Positions 1 through 9,805 of a stretch of DNA of 64,000 bases are shown here, piece by piece. The stretch comes from Thiocystis violascens DSM 198 (GTDB taxonomy: Bacteria; Pseudomonadota; Gammaproteobacteria; Chromatiales; Chromatiaceae): assembly GCF_000227745.2 (NCBI RefSeq), contig NC_018012.1:3093501-3157500 (forward strand). The letters run 5' to 3'. The notes beneath the pieces were generated by a model. That model was not told the origin of the DNA. It worked only from the letters and a program-made list of their open reading frames with translations, and did no database searches. The translations under genes and the position numbers were made by a program. Numbering within the stretch: position 1 is the first letter of the stretch; each line of letters opens with the position of its first letter.

Positions 1-335
1 CCCTCGGTCAAGGGCGCATCCTGACCGGCCGCTTCCTGAACCAAAACCAGCCATTCGACGAGCGGGGTCAGACTCTGACAGATGTCGCGAAACTGCTGAC
101 CGATCACCCGCCGCTCGGCCTCGCCCAAAGCGCGGTAGCCGCAGAAAAAGACCTCGCTGTCGGCGGCCCCGGCTCCGACCGTGGCGACCAGCCGATTGAG
201 CTGACCGAGATAGGCGTCCACCTGCTCGCGATTGCCCGAAATCTTCAAAAAACGCCAGCCGTCCTCGTCGGTGGTACGACAGATGAAGGCGCCCTGGAGC
301 AGTCGCTCGATGACCTGTCCCTTGCCCGACAGCAT
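1..335 (-). CDS. Partial: probable small (MksE/JetB-like) partner of the SMC-like ATPase
   Basis: The first 111 codons of a gene running off the left edge. It begins with MLSGKGQVIERLL directly after the stop of the SMC-like gene (stop 336-338, ATG 333-335), so the two are almost certainly co-translated. No domain is certain. The visible part looks helical, with a YRALGEAERR segment and a PLVEWLVLVQEA helix, resembling the winged-helix E subunits of MukBEF/MksBEF/Wadjet condensins. That resemblance is from memory of the family and is weak; position next to the ATPase is the stronger argument. The C-terminus and any further partners lie outside the window. Confidence 0.5.
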   Translation of the reverse strand, partial: MLSGKGQVIERLLQGAFICRTTDEDGWRFLKISGNREQVDAYLGQLNRLVATVGAGAADSEVFFCGYRALGEAERRVIGQQFRDICQSLTPLVEWLVLVQEAAGQDAPLTE

Positions 336-3300
336 CTACAATGCCTCCTCGGCCTGACGTTGCCGCAACATGGCCGCGATGGCGTCCGCGCGTGGCTTGA
401 CGACCTGGAGTTGACGGGTCTGTTTGTTGACGATGTAGCGGTTGGCGAAGAGTCCGAGCACCTCCGAATCCGGGTTGGGAAAGGCGCCCAGCACATGGAT
501 GCCGTTCGCGGTGCAGGCATCGAAAATCTTTTTCACATTCTGATAGTGCAGGGTTCCCAACTCGTCGATGGGCCAGTGGATCGTCACCGGCGCGTTGCCG
601 CGCAGCAGCCGCGTGAAGGCCAGCAGAAACTTGCAGAGAATCAGATAGGCCATGCCGTGGCTGGAGGATTCGCTGAGCTGGCGGTCGGTGCGGATCACCA
701 GATCGCTGCGGCCCTCGCGCAGGCGCAGTTCGATCTCCAGCAGCCCGGCGATGTTCCCGCTCTGGGCCGAGCGGCCGATGATGTCGAGTGCCCGGCGCAG
801 GCTGCCGATATAATCCTCGCCGGGCAGACCGCTGAAGTCGTCCTCCCGCCAGGCCTTGAAGGCTGTGATAAAGGCCCGCAGATCCGGCCAGAATTCCAGC
901 TCGCCGATGCGCGAACGGATGCGCACCGCGGAGTCGGAGACGCCGTCGAGAAACAGATCCTCGCTGACTTCGCGGGTGATGCGCGCGCTCTGCGCGGCGA
1001 TGCGCCGATCGATATCGACCAGGACAGCGTAATAATTGTTGAGGTCGAGCCCGAACATCCGGCCCTGCTCGCGCAGCGCCATCAGGCTCTGGGGCACCAT
1101 CACCGTGAGCAATTGCGCCAAGTGCGGCACCAGCCTGCGGTGGTCCAGTCGGCGCATCCCCTGCTCGTCGACCATCATGCTGTCCTCGCGGCCACGCTCC
1201 CAGGTTTCCGCCAAACTGGAGCCGGACTGACCGGCGATCAGTGTATCGAAACGCTCCACATGGCCCTTGACCGCGTCTAGCATCCGACCGCGCTCGTACA
1301 GCAGTTCGTCGCCAAGGCGCAGACGCTCGTCGATCTCGCCCTCCGGCGGCGCTTCGTCGCGGGGCAGCTTCAGTGCGTTGAAACGACCGAGCAGGCTCTT
1401 GAGTCGGTTCATGCGCTCTTCCGACGCGTTTTTTCGATGCATGGCGCGCTCGCGGGTCTCCGTGAGTTGGCTGCGTTCGCGCTTGAAGTCGCTGTTCACG
1501 GACTTGAGCGCTTGATCGAGTGTCGCGGCGCGGCGGCGGTTGTCATCCAATTCGTCCTGGAGTTTCGGTTTGCGTGTCATCCAATTGAGCTGGAACCAGT
1601 CGTCGTATTGCCGCACCTCGGGGCGACGCTGCTCCGCGCGCTTAATCTGCTTGTCGAGGACGCCGATCCGCTGGTTCAGTCCGATGATTTCCTGTTCATC
1701 CAGGCCGCGCGACTTGAGTTCGCCGTTGAACCAGGCAGTACAGGCGTCCAACTCGGCCTTGGCCGTGCGTTTGCCTTCTTCCATGGAGTCGCGCAACTGC
1801 CGGAGATCGTGATCCAGCCGTCCGATCGCCTCCCGCCAATGCGCGTTGAGTTCCAGTTGCGCGTCGCCGTGCCGGATGCGGAGGTCTTCCAGCCACTGCT
1901 GGCGCTCGCCGGCCAGCCGCTGGATCCGAGCCTCCAGCTCGGTCCGCTGTTTGCGCGCTCCGTTCCTGCGTTCGCGCAGCGCCTCGTCGAGTTGCTCCTT
2001 GCACGCGCGCCGCTCATCCTTGAGTCGGCGCCAGTCTTCGCGCTGGCCACGTTGTTTGGCACCGGCCAGGGTCAGCTCGCGATGCTGCTCGTCCAGGGCG
2101 CTGGTGAGATCTCCCAGCGACTTCTCGGCGGCCTGTTGCCGATTCTCCGCATCTTTCAGCGCATCCTCGGCGAGCTGTAGACGCTGGCACAGAATCGGTT
2201 CGGCGGCGGCGTGCTCGGGCAACTCGATGGCCGACAGATCCAGGCAAACGCCGAAAAGCGCGTCCCGCGGCGGCTCGATCAGCGCCGGTTTGAGATCGGC
2301 CCGCTGCAAAAGGGCCGAGTCGATCGTCTTGCCGAGATGCGCCTCCCAACCGGGCAGTTCACGGCGCAGAAATTCCAGCAGGCTATGCTGGCCGGGGTAG
2401 AGCAGGCGCTGAACCTCCTCGCGTTGCGCTTGACGCTCGCCGACCCCATGAGCGGCCGCGCGCAGGGCAACGTTCGCCTCCTCGCGCTGCCGGCGCAGCG
2501 CCTGCTCGCGGGCGTCCGACTCACGCACCCGGGCATCTGCGGCCTCGACGTCGGCCTCGGTCTGCTCCAAACGCCGATCGAGGATCGCCAGCGAGCGATT
2601 TTCATCCTCGGTGAAGCCGGCGCTCTGGATCCAGACATCCAGACGCTCGCGTTCGAGTTTGTGCTGACCCTCTTGATCGCGCAAACCCTCCAGCCCTGTC
2701 TCGCGTTCCTGTTGCTGGCGCAGTTTCAAGGCTTCGAGTTCGCTGTTACGCGCTTCGATCCGAGCGTCACGCTGCTCGCCAAGGCTCGTCTGCTGGTCGC
2801 GCAACTGGTCCAGCCGACGGTCGCGCTGGTCCTTGATCGCTTCGCGGCGCTCCAGATGCTCCTGTTTCACATCCTGATGCCGATCGGTGAGCAGACGATA
2901 GCGGCCACGCAGGTTCTCCAGCTCATCACGCCAGATCTCGATCTTGTCCAGATCAGCCCGTGCCTGCTCGATCTCGGCGTCCAGAAAGCCCTGGTACTGC
3001 TGTTCGATCTGTTTCAGCTCGTCTTCGGCACGGCTGATCTCGCCGCGCGCGGCGGAGAGTTCCAGGTGCAACCCGTCGCATCGCTGTTTCCAGCCTTCCT
3101 CCAACTGTTTGAGGGCAAAACCGCTCTGTTCGATGGCCGCGCTCTGTTCGTCCCGCGTCTGTCGCAGCCGGGGCTCGTCGAGTCGGTAGCCCCGCAGCAG
3201 ACCACCGAGGCGCCGTTCGCCGTCCAGCAGATCATGGTATTCGCGCTCCAGCTTTTCAAAATCGGGGCGCAGCGCGTTGAACCCCTGCACGAGCTGGCTT

Positions 3301-4010
3301 TCGCGAATCCAGGCATCCACCTGCGGGGACTTGAGCAGCGAGGTCGGCGGGGTGACGCCCTCTTCTTCCAGGATGGCGGCGATCATGGACCGCACGGTTT
3401 CCATCTTGCCCTCCCGCGAGTGCACGGCCTGAACGAGTTTTTCGATATGACGCAGCGAATGCCCCGTCTCGCAGAGCGAGAACTGCCGTGCGAACGAGCG
3501 CAGCGTGCCGCTGTTGCCGCGCGCGCCGAGCTGGCCGCGATCGTTCTGCAGGATGGCGCGGTACTCGCGGGTATTGAGCAAATGGCTGGCGGTCACACCA
3601 GCCTGTTTCAGTTGGCGGCCCAACTCGGTCATGCCGAGACAGGTGAGGGTGTCGCCCTGACGGGCACGGGTATAGTCCGCCAGATCGAAGGCCTTGTGTA
3701 CCAGACGATAGTCCACGCCCCGGCCATCCTTGGCGGCGGCCAGCACGGCCTGACAGAGTTGCCCGTCCAGGTTCCGGTATTCGTAGACGATGAAACTCTG
3801 CTCGGTGGGCAGATACCAGCGCTCGAAACTGTCGCGGGTCGTTGGCACGACCCGGCTCGGGTACTCGCCATAGAACACCGGCACCAGCCGCTGCAGGGTC
3901 GTCTTGCCGGAGGCATTGGTGCCGCAGATATTGGTGTGACCATCCACGACGAGTTCCACCACGCCCTGGAGATGGGTGTTGATCAGGACGATGCGATTGA
4001 GGCTGGGCAT
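336..4010 (-). CDS. SMC-like ATPase of the MukB/MksB/JetC type
   Basis: A 1224-residue protein with an N-terminal Walker A (GTNASGKT, residues 30-37), a long charged coiled-coil centre, and a C-terminal ABC head with a signature-like SSSHGM and a Walker B followed by WPIDELGTL. This split-head, coiled-coil plan is that of condensin-like ATPases (MukB, MksB, JetC) which act with kleisin and winged-helix partners in DNA organisation or plasmid restriction. An in-frame ATG exists 21 codons upstream, but MPSLNRIVLIN at 4010 has a good ribosome-binding site (GGAAGGAT) and begins the conserved domain. A partner gene abuts its stop. Whether this is a housekeeping MksBEF set or a defence (Wadjet-like) set cannot be told without the genes to the left. 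Confidence 0.8.
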   Translation of the reverse strand: MPSLNRIVLINTHLQGVVELVVDGHTNICGTNASGKTTLQRLVPVFYGEYPSRVVPTTRDSFERWYLPTEQSFIVYEYRNLDGQLCQAVLAAAKDGRGVDYRLVHKAFDLADYTRARQGDTLTCLGMTELGRQLKQAGVTASHLLNTREYRAILQNDRGQLGARGNSGTLRSFARQFSLCETGHSLRHIEKLVQAVHSREGKMETVRSMIAAILEEEGVTPPTSLLKSPQVDAWIRESQLVQGFNALRPDFEKLEREYHDLLDGERRLGGLLRGYRLDEPRLRQTRDEQSAAIEQSGFALKQLEEGWKQRCDGLHLELSAARGEISRAEDELKQIEQQYQGFLDAEIEQARADLDKIEIWRDELENLRGRYRLLTDRHQDVKQEHLERREAIKDQRDRRLDQLRDQQTSLGEQRDARIEARNSELEALKLRQQQERETGLEGLRDQEGQHKLERERLDVWIQSAGFTEDENRSLAILDRRLEQTEADVEAADARVRESDAREQALRRQREEANVALRAAAHGVGERQAQREEVQRLLYPGQHSLLEFLRRELPGWEAHLGKTIDSALLQRADLKPALIEPPRDALFGVCLDLSAIELPEHAAAEPILCQRLQLAEDALKDAENRQQAAEKSLGDLTSALDEQHRELTLAGAKQRGQREDWRRLKDERRACKEQLDEALRERRNGARKQRTELEARIQRLAGERQQWLEDLRIRHGDAQLELNAHWREAIGRLDHDLRQLRDSMEEGKRTAKAELDACTAWFNGELKSRGLDEQEIIGLNQRIGVLDKQIKRAEQRRPEVRQYDDWFQLNWMTRKPKLQDELDDNRRRAATLDQALKSVNSDFKRERSQLTETRERAMHRKNASEERMNRLKSLLGRFNALKLPRDEAPPEGEIDERLRLGDELLYERGRMLDAVKGHVERFDTLIAGQSGSSLAETWERGREDSMMVDEQGMRRLDHRRLVPHLAQLLTVMVPQSLMALREQGRMFGLDLNNYYAVLVDIDRRIAAQSARITREVSEDLFLDGVSDSAVRIRSRIGELEFWPDLRAFITAFKAWREDDFSGLPGEDYIGSLRRALDIIGRSAQSGNIAGLLEIELRLREGRSDLVIRTDRQLSESSSHGMAYLILCKFLLAFTRLLRGNAPVTIHWPIDELGTLHYQNVKKIFDACTANGIHVLGAFPNPDSEVLGLFANRYIVNKQTRQLQVVKPRADAIAAMLRQRQAEEAL

Positions 4011-4570
4011 GTGGGATCCTTCCAGTTGCGATCCGGAGCGTGGGGCGACGCTCGGAAAGGGATCCCCATTCATTTCCGAAGGCCGCGGTACCAGTCGGTC
4101 TGGACTACTCGATTAGTCAAAAATTAACAATAAACTATACGTAGTCATAAACATTTAAGCCATCTTGACTGCTCCATTTAGGTGCATTTCGAGAACGGTT
4201 TTAAACTCGATGGACTCGGCCATCAAGAATGGTATAGAGATCCAAGCGGTGATCGACAGCCTGGATCAGTCGCCCTGGCTGGGGCCGGTGGATTTCGACG
4301 CGCTGAGGGACGCAATGCGTCTCAGACCTTTCCGGGCACCGATCCGGCGAGGTGTTGGGCGACCACGATCATTCCAGACGGTTCAGGCGTTCGACGCGAT
4401 GGGTATATGGGTCGCGCTCATGTTTGGAGCGCACGACACAGATCCTGACGTAAAATGCATGCTGACACGCGTCTCGACGCAGACGGCAACAGGCTTTTTC
4501 ACGCACCATGCCGGGAATTCTCGGCCTTGCTGGAATAACGTTGCTCATCGGAAGCGACAATGAGATTGCC
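4011..4570. other. Intergenic region between SMC-like gene and copA; no recognisable gene
   Basis: About 560 bases. The stretch 4105-4160 is AT-rich and may hold the promoter of the reverse-strand SMC operon. From about 4200 to 4500 the + strand can be read as an open frame (IDSLDQSPWLGPVDFDALRD and onward), but I recognise no family, no ribosome-binding site and no partner. It may be a decayed gene or transposase relic. Confidence 0.4.
4514..4536 (+). promoter_or_regulatory. Possible CueR-type operator fragment upstream of copA
   Basis: The sequence CCTTGCTGGAA lies about 40 bases before the copA start. It matches the right half of the copper-responsive CueR (MerR-family) operator known from copA promoters, whose full form is CCTTCC-N-GGAAGG dyad. 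The left half is poorly kept here (ATTCTC), so this is a weak call. Confidence 0.25.
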
Positions 4571-7033
4571 ATGACCCAGGAAATGCGCATCGGGATCGAC
4601 GGCATGACCTGCGCCTCCTGCGTGGCGCGGGTCGAGCATGCCATCGCCCGCAATCCCGGCGTCGAGTCGGCCGTCGTCAATCTCGCAGCGGGAACGGCCG
4701 TCGTGCGCTTCGACCGGATCGCGGTGCCCGAACTCCTGGACGCCGTGCGTGGCGCCGGCTATGAGCCCCTGATCGAATCGGTCGCCATCGGGGTGGGTGG
4801 CATGACCTGCGCCTCCTGCGTGGCACGGGTGGAGCGCGCGATCCAGGCGCTACCAGGCGTCATCGCGGCGACGGTCAACCTGAGTACTGAATCCGCCGCG
4901 ATCGAATTCCTGCCCGCCACGGTGAGCCAGGAGCGCATCGCCCAGGCGATCCGTCAGGCCGGCTACGAGCCCGCCGCGCCGGATCGGGCGCCCGACGCGG
5001 AACGCACGCGCCAGGCCGGCGAACTGGCCAGCCTGAGGCGTGACCTATTCATCGCCGTCCTGCTAACCCTGCCGCTCGTCGTGATCAGCATGGCCCCGAT
5101 GGTCTGGCACGGACTGGACGCGCTCATGCTCGGACTCGCGCCGCGCGCGCTCTGGCACTGGCTCGAATGCGCGCTCGCGACGCCGGTCCTATTCTGGGCG
5201 GGGCGGCGCTTTCTGCGGCGCGGCTGGGTCGAGCTGCGCCATCTGAGCCCCGGCATGGACAGCTTGGTGACGCTCGGCAGCGGGGCGGCCTATCTCTATT
5301 CGCTGCTGGCGCTGATTCGGCCCCAGTGGTTTCCCGCCGGCACGGCCAATCTTTATTTCGAGGCCGCTGCTGTCATCGTGACCCTGATCCTGTTCGGGCG
5401 TTATCTGGAATCGCTCGCCAAGGGCCGAACCTCGGAGGCGATCCGCCGCCTGGTGGGCCTGCAACCCAAGACCGCCCACGTGCTCGGCCCGGAGGGCGAA
5501 TCGGAAATTCCCGTGGCCGCGGTGGTGCCCGGCGATCTGATCCTGGTGCGGCCGGGCGAGCGTCTACCGGTGGACGGGACGGTGACCGAGGGGACGAGTT
5601 ATGTCGACGAGTCGATGATCAGCGGCGAGCCGGTTCCGGTCCACAAGCGTCCCGGCGACGCGGTCATCGGCGGCACCGTGAACCAGACCGGGGCCTTTCG
5701 CTACCAGGCCACCCGGGTCGGCGCGGACACGGTGCTGGCCCAAATCATCCGCCTGGTCGAGGACGCTCAGGCCGGCAAACCGCCGATCCAGCGGGTGGCG
5801 GACCAGATCGCGGCGGTCTTCGTGCCGGTGGTGATCGCCGTGGCCGCTGTCACCTTTCTGAGCTGGCTCTGGCTGGGACCGACGCCGGCCCTGAGCTTCG
5901 CCTTCGTCGCCGCGGTCAGCGTGCTGCTGATCGCCTGTCCCTGCGCCATGGGTCTGGCCACGCCGACCGCGATCATGGTCGCAACCGGGCGCGGCGCTGC
6001 CATGGGCATCCTGTTTCGACGCGGTGCCGCCCTTGAGACCCTGGCGCAGATCGACATCCTGGTGCTGGACAAGACCGGCACCCTGACCGAGGGGCGCCCC
6101 ACGCTGACCGAACTGTCGGCCCATGGTATGAGCGAATCGGAGGCGCTGGCCCTGGCGGCGGCCGTCGAGCGTCATAGCGAACATCCGATCGCGAGCGCCA
6201 TCGTCGCCGCCACGCACACACGGGGTCTGGTCCTGGAGGAGGCGGAGGCGATCGAGGCGCTGCCGGGGTTCGGCATCCAGGCCCGCGTTGGCGTACAAGC
6301 GGTCGCGGTCGGCGCCCGGCGTCTGATGGAACGACTGGCGGTGCCGATGGACGCGGCGGCAGAGATCGCGGAGCGTCTGGCCAGCGACGGCATGACCCCG
6401 ATCTATGTCGCGGCGGATGGCCGACTGATCGCCGTGCTGGCGGTGACGGATCCGCTCAAGCCCAACAGCCGCGAGGCGATCGCCCGGCTGCGCGGCCTGG
6501 GCGTCGAAGTCGCCATGGTGACCGGAGACGGCCAGCGGACCGCCGAGGCGGTGGCGCGGCAACTCGGCATCGCGCGGGTGATGGCGGAGGTTCTGCCGGC
6601 TGACAAGGCGGCGGAGGTCAGGCGGCTGCAAGGGGAGGGCGGCCGGGTCGCCTTCGTCGGCGACGGCATCAACGACGCGCCGGCCCTGGCCCAGGCCGAC
6701 GTGGGGATTGCCATCGGCACCGGGACCGACATCGCGGTGGAGGCCGGCGAGGTCATCCTGATGCAGGGCGATCTGATGGCGGCGGTCGACGCACTGATCC
6801 TGGCGCGGCGCACCCTGCGCACCATCCGGGTCAACTTCTTCTGGGCCTATGCCTACAACGTCGCACTCATCCCGCTCGCCGCCGGGGTCTTCTATCCGCT
6901 GACCGGCTGGCTGCTGAATCCGATGCTCGCCGCCGCGGCCATGAGCGTCTCCAGTCTCTTCGTCGTCACCAACAGTCTGCGCCTGCGGCGGTTTCGCTCG
7001 CACGCCCGCACGCCGGCGTTGCACTGCCATTAA
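4571..7033 (+). CDS. copA: Copper-exporting P1B-type ATPase
   Basis: An 820-residue inner-membrane pump that exports Cu(I) using ATP. Two N-terminal heavy-metal-associated domains each carry GMTCASC (residues 11-17 and 77-83). The actuator loop has SGEP, the sixth membrane helix the copper-binding CPC (IACPCAMG, about residue 456), the phosphorylation site is DKTGTLTEG (about 500), the nucleotide domain has SEHP, and the hinge motif GDGINDAP is near 697. All catalytic motifs are intact and length is usual for CopA. The start at 4571 ([12 protein letters not shown]) places the first metal domain at the N-terminus; an upstream in-frame ATG at 4508 would add 21 hydrophobic residues not typical of the family. 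Confidence 0.95.
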   Translation: MTQEMRIGIDGMTCASCVARVEHAIARNPGVESAVVNLAAGTAVVRFDRIAVPELLDAVRGAGYEPLIESVAIGVGGMTCASCVARVERAIQALPGVIAATVNLSTESAAIEFLPATVSQERIAQAIRQAGYEPAAPDRAPDAERTRQAGELASLRRDLFIAVLLTLPLVVISMAPMVWHGLDALMLGLAPRALWHWLECALATPVLFWAGRRFLRRGWVELRHLSPGMDSLVTLGSGAAYLYSLLALIRPQWFPAGTANLYFEAAAVIVTLILFGRYLESLAKGRTSEAIRRLVGLQPKTAHVLGPEGESEIPVAAVVPGDLILVRPGERLPVDGTVTEGTSYVDESMISGEPVPVHKRPGDAVIGGTVNQTGAFRYQATRVGADTVLAQIIRLVEDAQAGKPPIQRVADQIAAVFVPVVIAVAAVTFLSWLWLGPTPALSFAFVAAVSVLLIACPCAMGLATPTAIMVATGRGAAMGILFRRGAALETLAQIDILVLDKTGTLTEGRPTLTELSAHGMSESEALALAAAVERHSEHPIASAIVAATHTRGLVLEEAEAIEALPGFGIQARVGVQAVAVGARRLMERLAVPMDAAAEIAERLASDGMTPIYVAADGRLIAVLAVTDPLKPNSREAIARLRGLGVEVAMVTGDGQRTAEAVARQLGIARVMAEVLPADKAAEVRRLQGEGGRVAFVGDGINDAPALAQADVGIAIGTGTDIAVEAGEVILMQGDLMAAVDALILARRTLRTIRVNFFWAYAYNVALIPLAAGVFYPLTGWLLNPMLAAAAMSVSSLFVVTNSLRLRRFRSHARTPALHCH

Positions 7034-7036
7034 ATT

Positions 7037-7070
7037 AAGCCGTTCATGGTTCGAGGGCCTCACCACGAAC
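7037..7070. repeat. Dispersed palindromic repeat, copy 1
   Basis: AAGCCGTTCATGGTTCGA followed by a CACCACGAAC arm, just after the copA stop. The same unit recurs in more complete hairpin form at 49725-49767. Such units are common intergenic repeats in beta- and gammaproteobacteria. Confidence 0.5.
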
Positions 7071-7116
7071 ACGACGCCCGCAATCGCCCTCGTTCGCAAC
7101 CGGAGAAAATCGTCCG

Positions 7117-7342
7117 ATGTGGAAACCGCTCGCCACCCTCCTGACACTTCTGATCCTGTGTCCGCCGCTCTTTGCCGCGCAACGCTCGATCATCGTCCTC
7201 GATGCATCCGGGTCGATGTGGGGCTAGGGCGGACGCTATCTCAAGGCCGCGGATGCCGGGACGCTCGGCGAAGCATTGCGGGTCACGGTCGCTGAAGCGC
7301 AAGCTCAAGGCCGGCGAACGTGCCGAAATCGCGCTGGACTGA
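7117..7342 (+). pseudogene. Remnant of an exported VWA-domain protein
   Basis: The frame starts MWKPLATLLTLLILCPP with a signal-peptide-like core, then reaches the metal-ion-dependent adhesion site DASGSMWG, and immediately meets TAG (7225-7227). Reading on past the stop gives GRYLKAADAGTLGEALR, which resembles the final helix of a von Willebrand A domain, and in a shifted frame a short tail KLKAGERAEIALD ends at TGA. So the beginning and end of a VWA protein are present and the middle is gone. This is a deletion relic, not a working gene. Family assignment rests on the MIDAS motif and the order of the two fragments. Confidence 0.65.
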
Positions 7343-7353
7343 TACCGCTTCCC

Positions 7354-8718
7354 TTATGTCTCCCCGGCCCCCGGCATCCGCACTATCGGCGCGCTGTCCA
7401 GCAGCTTGCGCGCCACCTCGACGATCGGCTCCAGACTGATCCGCCTGGTGAACACCGTGAAGGTGAGCATGGCGAGCAGATGGCGCGGGTCGCTGATCCA
7501 GGGCGGGAGAAAGCGCGGCGGACGACACAGACCCAGCGCGTAGAGTTCGCACAGGGCCGGGATGTCGAAGAGATCGAGCTTGCCGCAGAACAGCAGGCTG
7601 AGACAGTCGGCCCGCCCGGCGGCGAAGCCGGCGCGGATGAAGTTGTCCACTTGCAATAGTCCCAGCAGATAGACCAGATCCTTGGTGAAGGGCGCGCCGC
7701 CGGTAATGACGCCGCCGCGAAACACCCGCCGGGCATTTTCGAACGCCTGATCCGGGTCGCCGGTGCGCTCCAGATAATAGCGATAGACCTCCAGAAAGTC
7801 CGCGCCATCGATGGCCATCTGAATCGCCAGAACCCGATCCGCCAGGCGGCTCAGGCGGTCGAGTTCGATGGAACCGCTGATCACCTCCGCGAAAACGGCC
7901 AGACCCTCCTGGGTGCGCGTCGTGCCCGGATGCCCGGCCGCCAGCAGCGGCAAATCGGTCTGGGCCTTGCCGTTCAGCGACGTGGCGACATGGATATAGG
8001 CTTCATGATGCAGCAGTTGGACGCAATCGCGGTCGGTAAAGCGCGCCCCCCGGCGGATCCGGATCGCCTGCGAGGTGGCCAGCGCATTGGCGGACAACCG
8101 GTCGACCAGTTCGATGGCGGGTGCCTGATCGCCGAAATGGGCACGCACCGCGAGGTCGAGCTCCGCCGCGACCGAGTCCGCCGTGTGGTAGTTGGGCGGA
8201 GCGGTATGGATTTCGATATGGGCGAGATTCGTGATGGTGTCGAGGACGCTTTGCGCCAGATCGAGCGGCGTGATGGGGACATAGCGCAGCGGCGCCGTCG
8301 GTTCGCCGTAGAGCTGGCGGCCGTACTCGAAGAACCCCGTGGTTCCCACCGCTGCCAGCATCCGCGCGCTGAGTTCGATGGCATTGGCCTGACGGTCCAG
8401 CCAGAGGTCGATGGTCGTCACCGGCACGATCTGGCGCCGCGCCTCGCGCACCGCCTCGATGCTGGGTGTCGGGTCGAAGGCGGGATAGCTCACCTGCGGC
8501 AGCTCGCGTCCGCCCTGCGCCAGGAAGGTCTCTTTCACCTCCGGTTCCCAAGCGAGAGTACGCAGGATGCGCAAGGGTTTGCAGGCGGTGTGCAGTAGGC
8601 CGGCGACGGCGCGGATGCGCTCTCTCTCCCGTTCAGTGGCATCGGTCATGCGAAAAGACTCCAAAACTGTCGGATTCAGAATGAACGGCTTCGCGTCCGG
8701 AGTCCGGTCGCCACTCAT
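7354..8718 (-). CDS. DUF1704 / QEGLA-motif family protein
   Basis: A 454-residue protein containing the diagnostic TRTQEGLAVFAE motif and a HHEAYIHVATSLNG segment, marks of the family annotated as flavohemoglobin expression-modulating QEGLA-motif proteins (DUF1704). The HExxxH-like arrangement suggests a metallopeptidase-like fold, but the bacterial role is unproven. The start ATG (8716-8718) overlaps the stop of the preceding gene (TGA 8715-8717), so translation is coupled; the frame is open further upstream but that part is a shadow of the neighbour. It ends a reverse-strand run with an unknown protein. Confidence 0.8.
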   Translation of the reverse strand: MSGDRTPDAKPFILNPTVLESFRMTDATERERERIRAVAGLLHTACKPLRILRTLAWEPEVKETFLAQGGRELPQVSYPAFDPTPSIEAVREARRQIVPVTTIDLWLDRQANAIELSARMLAAVGTTGFFEYGRQLYGEPTAPLRYVPITPLDLAQSVLDTITNLAHIEIHTAPPNYHTADSVAAELDLAVRAHFGDQAPAIELVDRLSANALATSQAIRIRRGARFTDRDCVQLLHHEAYIHVATSLNGKAQTDLPLLAAGHPGTTRTQEGLAVFAEVISGSIELDRLSRLADRVLAIQMAIDGADFLEVYRYYLERTGDPDQAFENARRVFRGGVITGGAPFTKDLVYLLGLLQVDNFIRAGFAAGRADCLSLLFCGKLDLFDIPALCELYALGLCRPPRFLPPWISDPRHLLAMLTFTVFTRRISLEPIVEVARKLLDSAPIVRMPGAGET

Positions 8719-9719
8719 TGCAGATACCGCTGGGCGGCGGTCACCAAATCCTCGCGCGCGGGCAGTTCGCCAGGCGCGATGCTCAGCGGCAGCACGACGA
8801 CGCGCCGACCGCGGGCGTTGTGCAATTCCAGAAACTCGATGGAGCGCGCCGACGGATCGCGCGCGTCGCGCTGGATGTTCATGGCGTCGAGACAAAGCGT
8901 GATCGGCTCGGCCCAGAGTTGTCGCGGGGCCTCGCCGAGGATGTCGACGACGATCCCGAGATGGGCGACGAGGACACCCTGATCCACGCCCAGATCATTC
9001 AGCTGTGCGCCGATCGCGTCCAGCTCTGCCAGCAGCGTGGCCGGATCCTGCACGCCTCCCGCGACGGGCTCGAAGCTCCAGCCCCCGCGCTCCAGCGCGT
9101 TCACCTTGCGCCGCAGCAGATCGCGCTGGCGCGTGAGGTCGGCCCGCTCCACGCGCGTCTCGGCAATGCGGGTCAGCGCCAGGGTCAGCAGATGGTCGAA
9201 GGCGCGGCGCTTCAACTGGCGACGGGTTTCCGCCTCGCTCGAGTGCGGATCGAGCAGACGGTGGCCGGCGAAGCTGACCGCGACCTGCGGCACGTCGCGC
9301 CGCACCTGATCGCCGACCAGATCCATGCCCAGGATCGTGCGCTCCACCCGCTCCGCCAGCAGCAACGCGGTGACGCGCCCGAACCCCCGACCCTCCGCGC
9401 TCGCCAGAAATGCCGACAGCGCCGGGTCGCGTCCGAACCGCTCCAGCATGTCCCCGGCGGAAGAAAAGACCGCGGCCAGACGAGGTTCCAGTCCATGTTC
9501 GCGCGCGTCCGCCGGCAGCGGCTCCTGGATGGAGTCCACCAGCGCGACCACATGGTCGATCGCCTTGATCACGGGCTCGCGCAGACGCTTGCGGTATCCG
9601 GGCAGCAGACGCAGCCGCGAATCGGTGCCATCCACGGCACGCTCGGTCGCCAGGTCGATGAGCGATTCCGGATAGCGTCCGCGCGTCTCGCCGCCGAAAA
9701 TGGATTGGAACAGTTTCAC
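8715..9719 (-). CDS. Conserved hypothetical protein, translationally coupled to QEGLA gene
   Basis: A 334-residue protein I do not recognise. It starts VKLFQSIFGGE; the GTG start at 9717-9719 follows a strong GGAGGT ribosome-binding site six bases upstream, which is preferred over the ATG at 9806. The protein is mostly helical and soluble with no membrane segment. Its stop overlaps the start of the QEGLA gene by four bases (ATGA), so the two are likely to act together, perhaps in the same complex. Confidence 0.75.
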   Translation of the reverse strand: MKLFQSIFGGETRGRYPESLIDLATERAVDGTDSRLRLLPGYRKRLREPVIKAIDHVVALVDSIQEPLPADAREHGLEPRLAAVFSSAGDMLERFGRDPALSAFLASAEGRGFGRVTALLLAERVERTILGMDLVGDQVRRDVPQVAVSFAGHRLLDPHSSEAETRRQLKRRAFDHLLTLALTRIAETRVERADLTRQRDLLRRKVNALERGGWSFEPVAGGVQDPATLLAELDAIGAQLNDLGVDQGVLVAHLGIVVDILGEAPRQLWAEPITLCLDAMNIQRDARDPSARSIEFLELHNARGRRVVVLPLSIAPGELPAREDLVTAAQRYLQ

Positions 9720-9805
9720 GGCATTACCTCCGTCAGGTAGATTTTCGGCACAGGTCAGAAGGGAATGCGACCCCAACAGGCACCGACTGCCAGCCGGGAC
9801 ATCCA

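Noticed and set aside
2211..4127. Long open frame (638 codons) on the + strand opposite the SMC-like gene
   Set aside because: It is the antisense of a clear coding sequence; GC-rich third positions keep the opposite strand free of stops. No ribosome-binding site or family.
4165..4563. Possible transposase fragment upstream of copA
   Set aside because: A GRPRSFQTVQAFDAM stretch loosely recalls IS5-type heads but no second motif or inverted repeats could be found.
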